NCBI GenBank assembly: GCA_900491605.1
Contig: UESW01004830.1
Span: 62,001 to 126,000 of the forward strand
Direction: 5' to 3'
DNA length: 64,000 nucleotides
Source of the DNA: Calamus simplicifolius
Lineage: Eukaryota > Streptophyta > Magnoliopsida > Arecales > Arecaceae
A program made the translations under genes and the position numbers. This document shows positions 12,659 to 24,646 of this stretch, in pieces; the stretch's first letter is position 1, and the number at the start of each line of letters is the position of its first letter. The notes beneath the pieces are model-generated. The model saw nothing but the letters and a program-made list of their open reading frames with translations, was not told where the DNA came from and did no database searches.

Positions 12659-15600
12659 AATCAAGTCTACCGACCATCGTTTGAAATTGAAGCAACGCAA
12701 CGGCACCGACCGAAACCACCGCAAGGAGAAGAGCAATATTAAAATTTCACTATTTAGGTGAGATGCTTCTACGTGTGTAAAAACCTCAGCAAACTATATA
12801 TGCAACGTACTTGAACTCAAGATTGTCTCAACTAGTGCATATATGTCTCAATAATATTTTAATATATCTTCTTCTTCTTCTTCTTCCATCCCCTCTCAAT
12901 CTATTAGGAGTTTCTTTTAATAAGTTTAATTCTCTCTTTCGTTTTTTTTTTTCTTTTTCTATTTTATTTATGTGGCAATATGGTGTTAGTTTTGTAGTCT
13001 TCCCTATCTCCAATCCTGCATATGGGTTCAGTTTGGGGCAGGGAGACATGCATCCATCTATAAACCACACTTCTAACTCAAGCTCGTTTTAGTTTGTCAA
13101 CTTTATACTAAACTAATGAATAATAAGCCATATATTATGCATGACCAATAAACTATATTATATGCAATAACCTGCTCACGAACTATAATAAATTGCACCA
13201 ACTTGGTTGCAAGCCACACTAGCTTGCACGCATCCACACTTTTTCAATTGCAGCAATGGGAACCGAAATGGGCTAAAGAATCAGCACCAGAAATAGACCA
13301 AAAAGAAAGCCCGGCCGTGCAGCTCATACAGGCGGCGCGTATGTATGCGCGTGCTAAAAATAAAATTTTTTTTTTTTAAGCATAATACACATGCATGCGA
13401 GCTCATTTGCTATATCGTTTTCAGTGCAGCAAAATTTTTTCATAAATCAAAATAAAGCCATGAGTTGGCCGAGACTTTTTTTTTATGAAATTTTTTTTTT
13501 TTTGTGCGCTGCACATAATGCACAAATATATGCATCATATGCGACGATAAAACTACACGTACGTATAACCATGCATTCAATAAAAAAAATAAAAATATTT
13601 TTATTATATATGCATACGGATCAATTACCTTGTGTTGTACTTGTGTCTTCGTTGCTTGCGGTGCACAAAACTTTTTTCCCTTACCAAAACCAGTGGTTCC
13701 CCATGGAGCGGAACCTTATTTGGTTCATTATAATTCACGGCAAGCGTGCCTAGAATTAAGCATGTAGCACAAGGAGGAAAAGACCGATTATATATATAAC
13801 TCGGTGCCTTCTTCTTGGAGCAAGAGGTCTCGCGTGGCAGCCTTCACTCTGGAGATGCCTGGTTATTTAAAGCTATTCCGATCTCATCTCAGGACTCAGG
13901 ATAATTTTTAAAACTAATTTTTTTGAATTCATATTCAATTTTAAAATCAAAAACAATTTAAAATGTTTTTTTTAAAAAAATTAAATCTGAATGTAATCGA
14001 ATCATTTCTTAGATTCGGAACATATTAAAACCGATTGTTATAAAATTGAAATAAATTTATTTTTTTATTCATAAAATTATATTTCAAAATCAATTCAATA
14101 ATACGTATAAACATTTAATGGATAAAAATTTATTTTTAAGATAAGAGTTTAAATTTATGATCATTCCATTTAAATGTGTCATATATTAGTAATTTTTATA
14201 ATCTTTAAAACATCAAAATTTTTTGTACTCAATTTTTTAAATCTGAATCTGAACCAATTTAAATTAGGTTTTATAATATTAGAACCAAATCGAATTCAAA
14301 TTTTTATCATAGTTTCTTTCCCTTAATTCGGTTTAGACTTGTCAAAGTCGATCGACGCGTTGCTATGGCGAAAAGCAAAACAATATACAAACTTGACCTT
14401 TAAGTAGCCATATGGTTTGTGACCAAACATTGTCACACTTGCCCTTTAGCGTACAAAGATGTCTAATTATGAGAAGAAAAGGAACACCATATGTTGAAAT
14501 TTTCTTATAGCCATTCTTTTAAAAATTTAGGCTAACTGAATATCAAATTAATAAAGTAATTTTATATAAATCTAATGATCATCATTTGTATTTGTTGTTG
14601 CTAGAATCCGTCCTCCGACTCGGGCGCGACCGAGCTTCAGATTGGGCTCCCTCCTGGACGAACCTGCAAAACAGTCCTCACGCGAGAGGCATTAGGGGTG
14701 GCACTCTGCGGAAGACCCTTCGACGCTCAAGTCAACGGAGATCAACAACGAACAATTATGGGGAGAAGACTCTCGCTGAAGAGTCCCTCCAGGGTAGCCT
14801 TTTGATAGCTCCGAGCAAAGCTTTAATGGCGAAAAGGGGTGAGCAGAGATAGAGTGAGAGTAGTGCTGAGAATGCGTCAGGAATGCATTACCTGAGAGAA
14901 TCTAGGACTATGCTATTTATAGACGATCACCTGATTCTTTGAGCGTGTCATAGGAGGTCTGAAAGTTGTTGGGATTCGAGGTTGATTCGAATCAGGCTGT
15001 TGTGAGGCTGTGGGATCCGTATCTTGTTAGTTAGAGGATCGACGGCCGAGAGGGCTATCCGGCGCTTTGAGATTCAGCGATCATATAGGCTCTAGGCCGT
15101 TTCTGGTAGTATAGGCATGATTGCCTATGTGGATCCTTATTCGGTCATTATGGTTCCACAGAGGTAGGTGCCTGAGTGCCTCGGTCGGGCCAGGCACAGA
15201 GAACAGCCTGATCCGCCGAAGTATGGAAAGGCTCGGTTTGCCGAGGTATCTGATGACTCGGTCCATCGAGGTATGACAAAGGAGTAAGCTGGGCGTATGG
15301 ACGGTTTGATTCCGCAGAGGTATGGATATCGCTCGGGCAGGCCGAGTTATGACCGCTCGGGCTAGGGCCAAGAGATATGGATCGCTCGAGCTAGGGCCGA
15401 GAGATAGGGATCGCTTGGACTAGGACTGATACATATGGATCGCTCGGCCTAGGACCGAGACATAGGGATCGCTCGGGCTGGGGCCGAGAGATAGGGATAG
15501 CTTGGCTAGCGAGGTATAGAGCTGTAATCCATACTCGGGGAATCCTTGGTTCACCGAGGGGCTAAGGTGCCCTGATCCACCAAGGTATAATGGTTGGTTC

Positions 15601-16090
15601 ATTTCTTGCGGGCACCGCGCAGCGAGTGGGAGTCAGGGCTAATCCTAACCCTTTGCACGGTTATCAATGCAATGATGATTTTACCCTCAACACATGCCCC
15701 CCACTCCCTAGTTCGAAGCATAGGTTTGGGCGTAGGGAGTATAGCCCCAGGTGGCACGATCCGGATGGAGGGATCTGGATTTGACAGCCTGCGTAATGAT
15801 GCCCTAATTAATGTCGCGCGGCCGCCCTGCCTTTACAGGATGGATCCGTCGTTTCTTAGGGACAACGATCGGGGAAGCGCCACGTAGCAAATCCCGATTT
15901 TCACGGTGCCTGCGATGGTGGTTCCGGGTATCTCAGTTGAGATGCCTTATCTTTCTTTTGAAGTGGTTTCTTTTGGGGGGAAAGCAAGGTCGAAGCAGCG
16001 CTATTCCTGTTTGCAGCACTTTCTCGTTTCTTCTTGGAGAATTTCGTTCCCCTGCTTCTTCTGTAACCCCATTCGGTGTCCCTTTTGACC
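12659..16090. repeat. 3.4 kb direct repeat, copy B
   Basis: Partner of 4985-8407. It spans 1.9 kb of host DNA, the complete left LTR of gypsy 1 and the first 400 bp of its interior. Unlike copy A, it continues without a break into gypsy 1, so it is the parental arrangement. The host portion shows no recognisable gene; it is AT-rich and includes a TTC microsatellite near 12870-12890. Confidence 0.9.
14593..15692 (-). mobile_element. gypsy 1 3' LTR
   Basis: About 1.1 kb. The bases just inside it (15693-15710) read, on the minus strand, as a purine-rich tract ending GGGGGGCATG, which fits a polypurine tract. A TATA-like word on the minus strand lies at 14914-14922. Tandem short blocks built on GCTCGGGCTAGGGCCGAGAG lie at about 15340-15500. 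Confidence 0.88.
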
Positions 16091-16113
16091 GGCAGCATGG
16101 TGAGTCCAGCGAC

Positions 16114-18912
16114 ATGGTTTCAGAGATTGTTGCCAAGGACTTGGGGAGAATACGCCAGAAGTATGGCATTCCTTTGGATGTCCTTTTGCGATTGCCGGAA
16201 CCCGAGCATAGGGTCTCGCAGGAACTGGAGCATGGGATTTTTCTTTGTGAAGATAGCCTGAAGGCAGGCCTTCGGTTTCCCCTTCACCCCCTGGTGAAGG
16301 AGATTATGAGGTTTTACAACATCTGCCCAACAATGGTGGCTCCTAACAGCTGGCGCAGTATCGTCGGATTTATCTCAATGTGTAGCCAGGTTCAGATAAC
16401 AGTAACTCTTCCCCTGTTCCGTGCCTGTTACTATCTGATGTCTGGAAGGAACTCGGAGTGGTCCTATACCGGACCTCGGAGATCGTTTAAGACGATAACG
16501 GATAAGCCGTCATCCATAAAGGAGTGGAAGGTCTGATTTTTCATTGCCGAGGGAAACATCGGCTCCGACTTCCCGCAGGGATGGGAAAACTTTGTCAGGG
16601 ATATGGAAGCGCATTCAGCTCTATCCGAACAGGAGAAGGAGGACCTAGAGGTCCTTCGTGATGGCCGAGTGTTTTCGGCTAATGACTTACTGTTGGAGAA
16701 GGCTATTTTCGCCGCCGGGCTTAGCCCCATCGACACACAAGGTAAGTCCTCTCCTTTTTTCCCTTTCTATTGATTTCATTCGAGCAAGTATATCTCGGTT
16801 TGATCGTTCGTCCACTGTGCTTGCAGCCAAGAGATCTGCGCTGGCAGGCCGTATAAAGAAGGAGTTGGACAAGCACCCAAAAGAGACCAGTAGTGGGGAA
16901 AGACGTAAGTCTGAGAAGAAGGTTCGCCTTTCCGAAGAGCACTCACCGAAGGCCGGGCGAGTCAAGGTTAGCCCGCGCTCCTTGTCAAAGGTGGGAGCAC
17001 CGGCGGTGAGAGGGGATTTTCTCAGTTGGGGGAAGATGTGATAGTCGTGACGGAGGAACAGAGTGCAGAGGAGGACTCAGGGAGGATTGCTGAGATCCCT
17101 TGTCCTTCGGTGGTGGAGATAGTGGATAGATCGGACGAGGCTCCGTTGGCTTGTCTGGCAGTCCCCTCTTCTGGAGATGAGTTGTTGCCAGGTTCGGCGG
17201 AGGTCGGTATCCTGGGAGTTCCCTTCCCGAGCGAGAAGATGTCTCTAGCTTCGGCAGGAGAAATGGAGGGGGCGATTGTAGTCGCCGAGGCTCAGGATGA
17301 GCCTACCGTCGAAGGGCCTCCTTCGGAGGGATTAAGGAGCGGTGATGTTGGGCCAACAGTGGTGGAGGCTCGAGAGGAGTCTCCTGCTGGAGAGCTTCCT
17401 CCTGAAGAGGTTGGAGGAGCTGGTGAGAGGATCGAGGCTTCGGTGGAGCCCATGGGGGAGGAGCAGATGCTGGTGATCGAGGAAGAACCCTTGGACGAGG
17501 GGGAGGACAAGATGAGAATCTTCCAACCGAAGCTTCTCCCACTGAGGCTTTGGGGATATTGGCGCCTGGGCTGGCTGAGGTATCCGAGGAATCCCATGCC
17601 AGAATTTTGCTGAAGGAGGCCAGGCGGTTGAAGGCTTCTCAACCTGAGGTTGTCCGGATTGGTCCTTCATACGTGCAGCCCGGTAGTTTGGACCCGGCCA
17701 TCGAGGCGGCATTCGCTGCCCTGATGAGGTTGGCGTTGTATCCGAGCATGGGTCCCTCGGCAAATGAGTTCACGGACTGGATCTCATCGACGCCGCATTT
17801 GGTCGGTGGAATGTGGCGAAGGATGTCCATCTCCTCTCTGAAATCGACAACCCCGCCCTTATGGAGCTCGTTAGGTTTACGCCTCCCGGATGAGTTGTTG
17901 TTCCAGAGTAATGGGTGCCTTCTGGTTGACTTGATTGCATTTTCTTACTTGTGTTTTGTTTCACAGAGCGCTTTGATCACCAGGGCGCTATGCTGGCGCT
18001 TAAACCTGGCAACATGGGCCAGTGTCCAGGCCAAGAGAGTCATCACCGAGCTCCGGTTGTGAGCGGAGGCATCTGATAAACTCGAATGAGTTCTCGACAT
18101 CGCCAACGAGAACTTGGTGAAGGCGAGGGGATTGCATCAGGCCACCCTTGACGAAGCGTCCAGGCTGAGGCTCTAAGTTGGGGAGCTACGTAGGCTCCAG
18201 ACAAGGTATGACAAAGCATGCTCGAAGCTATTGCGGATCAGATCTAGGCATACTTGAGAAATGGAAACTGTTAAGAAACAGTTTGATGAGAGTCAGGACA
18301 GGCTAAGGAAAGATGCTACCGAGGAGAGGAGTCGTCTGAATAGAATGCTCAGCGAGATGGAGGAGAAGATCCGACAGCTACAACATTGTGTTATTGCCAA
18401 GGATTGTAGGATCAAATGGCATGAGGAGAAAATAGCCAAGCTCGACGATGAGCTCTCTCAGTCCAAGGAAGAAGCTAACAATAGGCAGTCGAGAATCAAT
18501 GACCTCAAGGATATGATCGAGCATGTCAAGGCCGATAAGCTGAGGGCCTTCGGTGAGATCGAGGAATTGACCAAGAGAATAGCCCGACAGGAGGGGGAGG
18601 TACGATATCGTCTCTTTAACTTCCCCTATTTTCTCATTGTTGCACCGACTAATCCTGTGCTTACAGATGGAGAAGGCGAAACTCGAGGGCCAAACTCAAT
18701 TAGAGACCCTGCAAGGAGAGCTGGCATCAAGTTGCCGGAGGAGCTTGGAGCTCGAAGGCCATGTCGCTGAGATCGAGAAGCAAGTCACCTCACTTTGGAG
18801 TCAGGTTGCTGAGGCTGAAAGGCAACTCGCCCTACTTCGGGGCGAACAGGATGCAACCTATGCTGAGGCGTTCCAGCTCGGCATGGAGGACGTTCGAGCT
18901 AGGATATCCTAA
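16114..18912 (+). pseudogene. opposite-strand gene of gypsy 1 (PF04195-like domain plus coiled coil), spliced, decayed
   Basis: The N-terminal part (16114-16741) contains LGRIRQKYGIPLDVLLRLPE and FPLHPLVKEIMRFYNICPTM, matching the 'putative gypsy type transposon' domain (PF04195). An intron follows at 16742-16826 (GTAAGT ... TTGCAG), then a basic stretch, then an acidic proline/glutamate-rich linker (about 17030-17550). The C-terminal half is a long coiled coil (18261-18599), an intron 18600-18666 (GTACGA ... TTACAG, phase 0) and more coiled coil to 18912. A further intron probably ends near 17967 (TTTCACAG). Stops (16534-16536, and several between 18060 and 18260) and frame changes near 17030 and 17550 disable it. 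It is cut by the copia LTR at 18937, so the C-terminus is missing. Its role in the element is unknown. Confidence 0.75.
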
Positions 18913-18936
18913 GAGAGAAATCAAAAGGAAAAACTC

Positions 18937-19698
18937 TGAGCTTAAGTCCATCAATATCAGAGAGTTCAAAGAGAAATTCGAAAGCTTCTCAAGATCAAAT
19001 CCAAGAGATTTTCAACATCTGAAGAGAGAAAGCAAAAGCCCCAAAATCCTCAACTTCTCAACTGTGATTTTCTGTGAAGAATTTGAGCTCAAGCCTGATT
19101 AAATCCTTCAAAGGAGAAGAGAAAAAGAATAAAAGAAGAAAAGCTCACTTCCAAATCGCTTCAAATAGGCTTTTCTTATCTTTGTTTATTTTATTGTATA
19201 TTTGCTCATTTGAGGAGCTGTTGTCGATTCAAAACTCTATTTTGCACTATTTTTAGCTAATTCAATCAGGGGATTGAATTGGTGGAGGTAGTATACCTCG
19301 GGATAAGCTAAGGATAGCTTGTGGTTGGGTTTTGTGCTGGTGAGCTTGGAAAAACCGGCTGGGTTCGTTGTGATCCCGGGGAAACAATAAGTTTTGAGTT
19401 GTGAGCTTGTAAAACAACTCGGTTGTAATCAAGTGGATTATAGTGTGGGCTCAAGTGAAGCTTGTGAGTGGATGTAGGTGTTGGATACACCGAACCACTA
19501 TAAAATCTTTGTGTTTGCCGTGCTTTGTCTCTTTGTCTCTCTCTATCTCATTTGTTTGTGCTTAGCATTTATCTATACATTGCACTTAAGCACTTTCATA
19601 TCAGAGCACTTAGTTTTAAAGAGCTAAATTTTTTAAAGAACCCAATTCACCCCCTCCCCCCCCCCCCCCCCCCTCTTGAGTTGCCATCTGGGCCAACA
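18937..19698 (+). mobile_element. copia 5' LTR
   Basis: Begins TGAGCTTAAG and ends GGCCAACA. It has a TATA box (CTATAAAAT, 19498-19506) and, near the 3' end, an unusual poly-C tract (about 19648-19673). It matches 27130-27875 throughout. Confidence 0.88.
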
Positions 19699-19700
19699 AT

Positions 19701-19712
19701 TGGTATCAGAGC
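19701..19712 (+). promoter_or_regulatory. copia primer-binding site (initiator methionine tRNA)
   Basis: TGGTATCAGAGC two bases after the LTR end is the usual plant copia site, complementary to the 3' end of initiator tRNA-Met. Confidence 0.9.
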
Positions 19713-19760
19713 TAGTACTCATTTTTTATTTGATCCAATGATCAACAGTTAAAGATCCAA

Positions 19761-21420
19761 ATGGCAGCTCAAGCTGGATCTTCATTTGCTGAAGGTCAAT
19801 CCATAAATAGACCTCCTTTATTTAATGGTTCAAATTATTCTTATTGGAAAGCTAGAATGAGAATTTTTATTCAAGCTTTAGATTATGAACTATGGAGTGT
19901 AATTACTAATGGACCTAGCACACCCATACACTTAGTAGATTGTTCAATAGTTCCTAAACCCGAAAGGGATTGGAATGAGAATGATAGAAAAATGGCTCAG
20001 CTTAATGCAAAAGCCATGAATGTTTTATATTGTGCTTTAGATGCTAATGAATTTAATAGAATTTCTATATGTATTTCTGCAAAAGAAATTTGGGATAGAC
20101 TAGAAGTTACCCATGAGGGTACTAATCAAGTTAAAGAGTCTAAAATTAATATCTCTATGCACAAATATAAATTGTTTAGCATTGAACAAACTGAAACTAT
20201 CACATGCATGTACACTAGATTCACCGATATTGTAAATGGTCTAAAAAGTCTTAGTAAGACTTATACTAATTCTGATTTGGTGCGTAAAATTCTTAGGTCT
20301 CTTCTAAGATCATGGGAAGCGAAAGTAACTGTCATCCAAGAAGCCAAAGATTTAAATACATTACCTTTGGAAGAGCTACTTGGATCATTGATGACCCATG
20401 AACTGACCATAAAGCAACATCAAGAGGAAGAAGTCAAAAAGAAGAAAACGATTGCCCTTAAAGCTGCAGAAAAGGAAACAAGTAGCAGAAAAGGAAGAAG
20501 AGGAAGATGATGAGACATCTCTTCTTGCAAAGAAGTTCAGAAAATTTATGCAAAGAAGGAGACCCTTCTATAAGAAAAAGTATGGAACAAAAATGGAAGG
20601 TGAAAAAGAAAAAGAGAAGGACAAGGACAAAGAGAAAGACCCCCTCATATGTTATGAATGTAAGAAACCGAGGCACTTTAGATATGATTGTCCTCAATTA
20701 AAGAAAGCCTACAAAAGAAGAAGAATGCTTATATTGCAACATGGAGCGACAGCGAAGAATCCTCTTCTGAGGAGGAACAAAAAGAAGTTGCAAACATTTG
20801 CTTTATGGCAAATGACGATGAGGTAAGTACCAAAACTCATGACTTTACCTTTGATGAATTGTTTGATGCATTTAATGAATTAGTTAGTGATTTTAAAGTT
20901 TTGAAAAAGAAAAGCAAATCTTTGAAAAATGATAATTTAAATCTTGACAAAGAAAAGGATAAACTAACTCATGAAGTTGAAGAATTGAAATCTGAAAATA
21001 AAAATTTGTTAAAAGAAAAAGAATCAATTTCTAATGAAAATATTAGTTTAAAGAAAGAAGTTGATAAATATAAAAATATAGTTGATAAATTTACATATAG
21101 CTCTAAAAAACTTAACTTGCTATTGAGTAATCAAAGAGCTGTATTTGATAAAGCTGGATTAGGTTATAGGCCTAACAAGAAACAAAAGTTTGTTAAGAAT
21201 TTCTTTATAAAGAAACAAGATAAAAATGATGTTTCATGTTATTGTTGTAACAAGAAAGGACATAAAGCTTATTAATGCAATTTTAGAAAAATTAATAAGA
21301 ATTTAAATGTAAAAGGAAAGAAAATATGGGTTCCAAAAGGAATAATTTTTATCGTTACTAACCATGAAGGACCCAAGAAAGCTTGGGTACCTAAATATAA
21401 GATTTGATCATCTTGCAGGA
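19761..21420 (+). pseudogene. copia gag region
   Basis: Encodes the nucleocapsid/capsid part. It starts MAAQAGSSFAEG at the first ATG after the primer-binding site. A UBN2-type gag domain follows (YWKARMRIFIQALDYELW; LNAKAMNVLYCALDANEF), then a lysine/glutamate-rich part with a CCHC knuckle near 20650 (CYECKKPRHFRYDC, glycine replaced by arginine), a SDSEESSSEEEQ acidic block and a long coiled coil (about 20850-21110). A second knuckle begins CYCCNKKGHKAY (about 21238). The frame changes near 20465 and 20720, and TAA stops it at 21273-21275. It is therefore non-functional. Confidence 0.85.
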
Positions 21421-23049
21421 GTGTCTTGCGGCCAAAAGATTAAAACACAAGTGGTATCTTGATAGCGGCTGCTCAAGGCACATGACGGGTGACAAGGATC
21501 AATTCATCACCCTTGAAGATAAGAGAGGAGGAGTTGTTACATTTGGAGACAATGGCAAAGGCCAAATTATGGGATTTGGTAAAATTCAAATAACTTCCTC
21601 CACTTTTATAGAAAATGTTTTATATGTAGATGGTTTAAAACATAATTTGATTAGCATTAGCCAAGTGTGTGATAAAGGTTTTAAAGTTTCATTTGAAGCT
21701 TCTATATGCACTGTTTCTAATCCCATTAACAATAGCATTATATTTACTGGAAATAGAAATGGCAATGTATACTTAATTAATTTAGATAATTTGTCTACTA
21801 GTAATCATTGTTTAATTGCTGATAATGCTAATATTAATGAGATTGGATGGCTATGGCATCGTAGATTAGGTCATGCAAGCACACACTTGATTTCAAAATT
21901 AATTAGAATGGATTTAGTTAAAGGACTTCCAAAGTTAGATTTTGAAAATAACCAAATTTGTGATGCATGTCAATTTGGAAAACAAACTAGAAACTCTTTC
22001 AAATCTAAAAATGTTATTTCCACTTCTAAACCACTAGAGCTACTTCACATGGACCTTTTGGACCTACTAGAACCACTAGTCTAGGAGGAAAGAAATATGG
22101 TCTTGTGATAGTAGATGATTATTCTAGATTCACTTGGGTATTATTTTTGACTCATAAGGATGAGACTTTTCCTATATTTATGAAATTCTTCAAGAAAGTC
22201 ACTAATGAGAAAAATAACACCATAGTGTCTCTTAGAAGTGATCATGGCACTGAATTTAAAAATCATTTATTCAAAATTTCTGCATTGAACATGACATTCA
22301 TCAATTTTTCTGCATCTAGAACACCTCAACAAAATGGAGTTGTAGAAAGAAAGAATAGAACTTTAGAGGACATGGCCCGTACCATGCTATATGAAAGCAA
22401 CCTACCAAAATACTTTTGGGCGGAAGCTATAAACACGACATGTTACATCCTTAATAGAGCTCTAATTAGACCAATCCTTAAGAAAATACCTTATGAATTA
22501 TGGAATAATAGAAAACCAAATATTAGTTATTTTTATGCATTTGGTTGTAAATGTTTCATTCATAATAATGGTAAAGATAATCTTGGAAAATGTGATGCAA
22601 AATCTGATGAAGGCATATTTTTAGGATATTCAACAACTAGTAAAGCCTATAGAGTATTTAACAAGAAATCCTTAATTGTAGAAGAATCTATTCATGTAGT
22701 TTTTGATGAGTCTTTAGCATCAAGTTCAGAAAAGATTGATGATGAGGAAGATACAATTTTGCTAGAAAGAGATATTGAAAAATTAAATATAGATGTATCT
22801 TCAAATCATGAACAAGAAGCTAAAGATGATGATTCTCCTAGGGTTGATGTTATTGATACTAATCATAATGAGGTAGATCTTCCTAGAGATTGGAGATATG
22901 CCTATGGTCATCCAAAGGAATTGATTATAGGTGATCCATCTCAAGGAGTAAGAACTAGATCATTTATGAGAAATATCAATAATCATCTTGCATTTGTATC
23001 TCAAATTGAACCTAAAACTATTGAAGAAGCTGAAAAAGATTGTAATTAG
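21404..23049 (+). pseudogene. copia protease and integrase region
   Basis: The aspartic protease begins with WYLDSGCSRHMTGD (from 21452, catalytic DSG). The GAG-pre-integrase zinc part includes HRRLGHAS and CDACQFGKQ. The integrase core has DDYSRFTWVLF (from 22111), then SDHGTEF and PQQNGVVERKNRT, so the D, D and E of the catalytic triad are present. A frame break at about 22055 is explained by one lost T in a T-run (LHMDL to LGGKKYG). The region ends at an in-frame TAG (23047-23049), where the family has tryptophan. Confidence 0.88.
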
Positions 23050-24533
23050 ATGCTGGCTATGCAAGAAGAATTAAACCAATTTACTAGGAATAATGTATGG
23101 TCCTTAGTTGATAGACCTAAAGGTCATTCAGTTATAGGATCTAAATGGGTATTTAGGAATAAATTAGATGAAAATGACATAGTAATCAGAAATAAAGTTA
23201 GATTAGTTGCAAAGGGATATAATCAAGAAGAAGGAATTGATTTGATGAAACTTTTGCACCTGTAGCTAGATTAGAAGCAATTAGACTATTATTTGCATTT
23301 GCATGTCATATGAATATTAATTTATTTCAAATGGATGTTAAAAGTGCATTTTTAAATGGTTTTATAAATGAGGAAGTTTATGTAGAACAACCACCTGGTT
23401 TTGAAGATCATGAATTTCCAAACCATATTTTTAAATTACATAAAGCACTATATGGTTTAAAACAAACACCTAGAGCTTGGTATGATAGGTTAAGTAAATT
23501 TCTAATTGAAAATGATTTTTCTCGATGAAATGTTGATAAAACCTTATTTTTGAAAAGAAAAGACAAAGACTTATTAGTAGTATAAATATATGTAGATGAT
23601 ATTGTATTCGGTGCTACTAACAATCTTTGTATCAAAAATTTGCTAAGTTAATGCAGGGTGAATTCGAAATGAGCATGATGGGAGAACTCAATTTCTTCCT
23701 AGGACTACAAATCAAACAAAGCAAAGAGGGGATTTTCATCAACCAAACAAAGTACACGAAGAAAATTCTCAAGAAGTTTGGAATGGAATCAATCAAACCC
23801 CTTGGAACACCTATGAGTCCTTCATGCAAATTAGACAAAGATGAAGATGGTGAGAAAGTTAATCAGAAGGATTATAGAGGTATGATAGGATCTCTACTTT
23901 ACTTAACTGCAAGTAGACCTGATATTATATTTGCTGTTTGTCTATGTGCTAGATTTCAATCATAACCTAAAGAATCTCATTTAATTGTTGTAAAAAGAAT
24001 ACTAAGATATCTAAGTGGAACTAAAAATGTAGGATTATGGTATTCTAGAGACTCAACACTAAATTTGATTGCTTATTCTGATTCTGATTATGCTAGATGT
24101 AAATTAGATAGAAAAAGTACAAGTGGTGCATGTCAATTTTTAGGAAGTAACTTAATCTCTTGGTTTAGCAAAAAGTAAAATTCAGTTGCATTATCTACTG
24201 CTAAAGCTGAATATGTTGTAGCTGGAAGTTGTTGTGCTCAAATCCTTTGGATTAAGCGACAACTTGAAGATTATGGCATAACACTTGATAAAACTCCTAT
24301 TATATGTGATAACACAAGTGCAATAAACTTAACTAAAAATCCTATACAACATTCAAGAACTAAGCACATTGAAATTAGATATCATTTTATAAGAGAACAT
24401 GTAGCTAATAATAAAATTTGCCTTGATCATGTTAGTACTGAAAAATAATTAGCGGACATATTTACAAAACCTTTGAGTGAAGAAAGATTTTGTTATCTTA
24501 GAGGAGAGTTAGAGATTTGTGACCCTTTGGAAT
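23050..24533 (+). pseudogene. copia reverse transcriptase and RNase H region
   Basis: The RT starts at MLAMQEELNQF and contains SKWVFRNK, FQMDVKSAFLNG and the catalytic YVDDIVFGAT (23590-23619). RNase H follows (SDSDYARCKLDRKSTSG, LSTAKAEYV, LADIFTKPL) and ends near 24533. Frame breaks lie near 23236 and 23632, each consistent with one lost base in a T- or A-run. In-frame stops lie at 23526, 23583, 23963, 24176 and 24446, most of them CAA to TAA. It is not functional. Confidence 0.88.
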
Positions 24534-24646
24534 GATTTTGAAACCCCTAAGGAATGATTTTCTAGAATTCAATCAATTTCTTGAAATTTCTCTCATGATT
24601 TTAAGGATAATTTATCTAGACATTTGAACCCCTTGATTCATCACAT

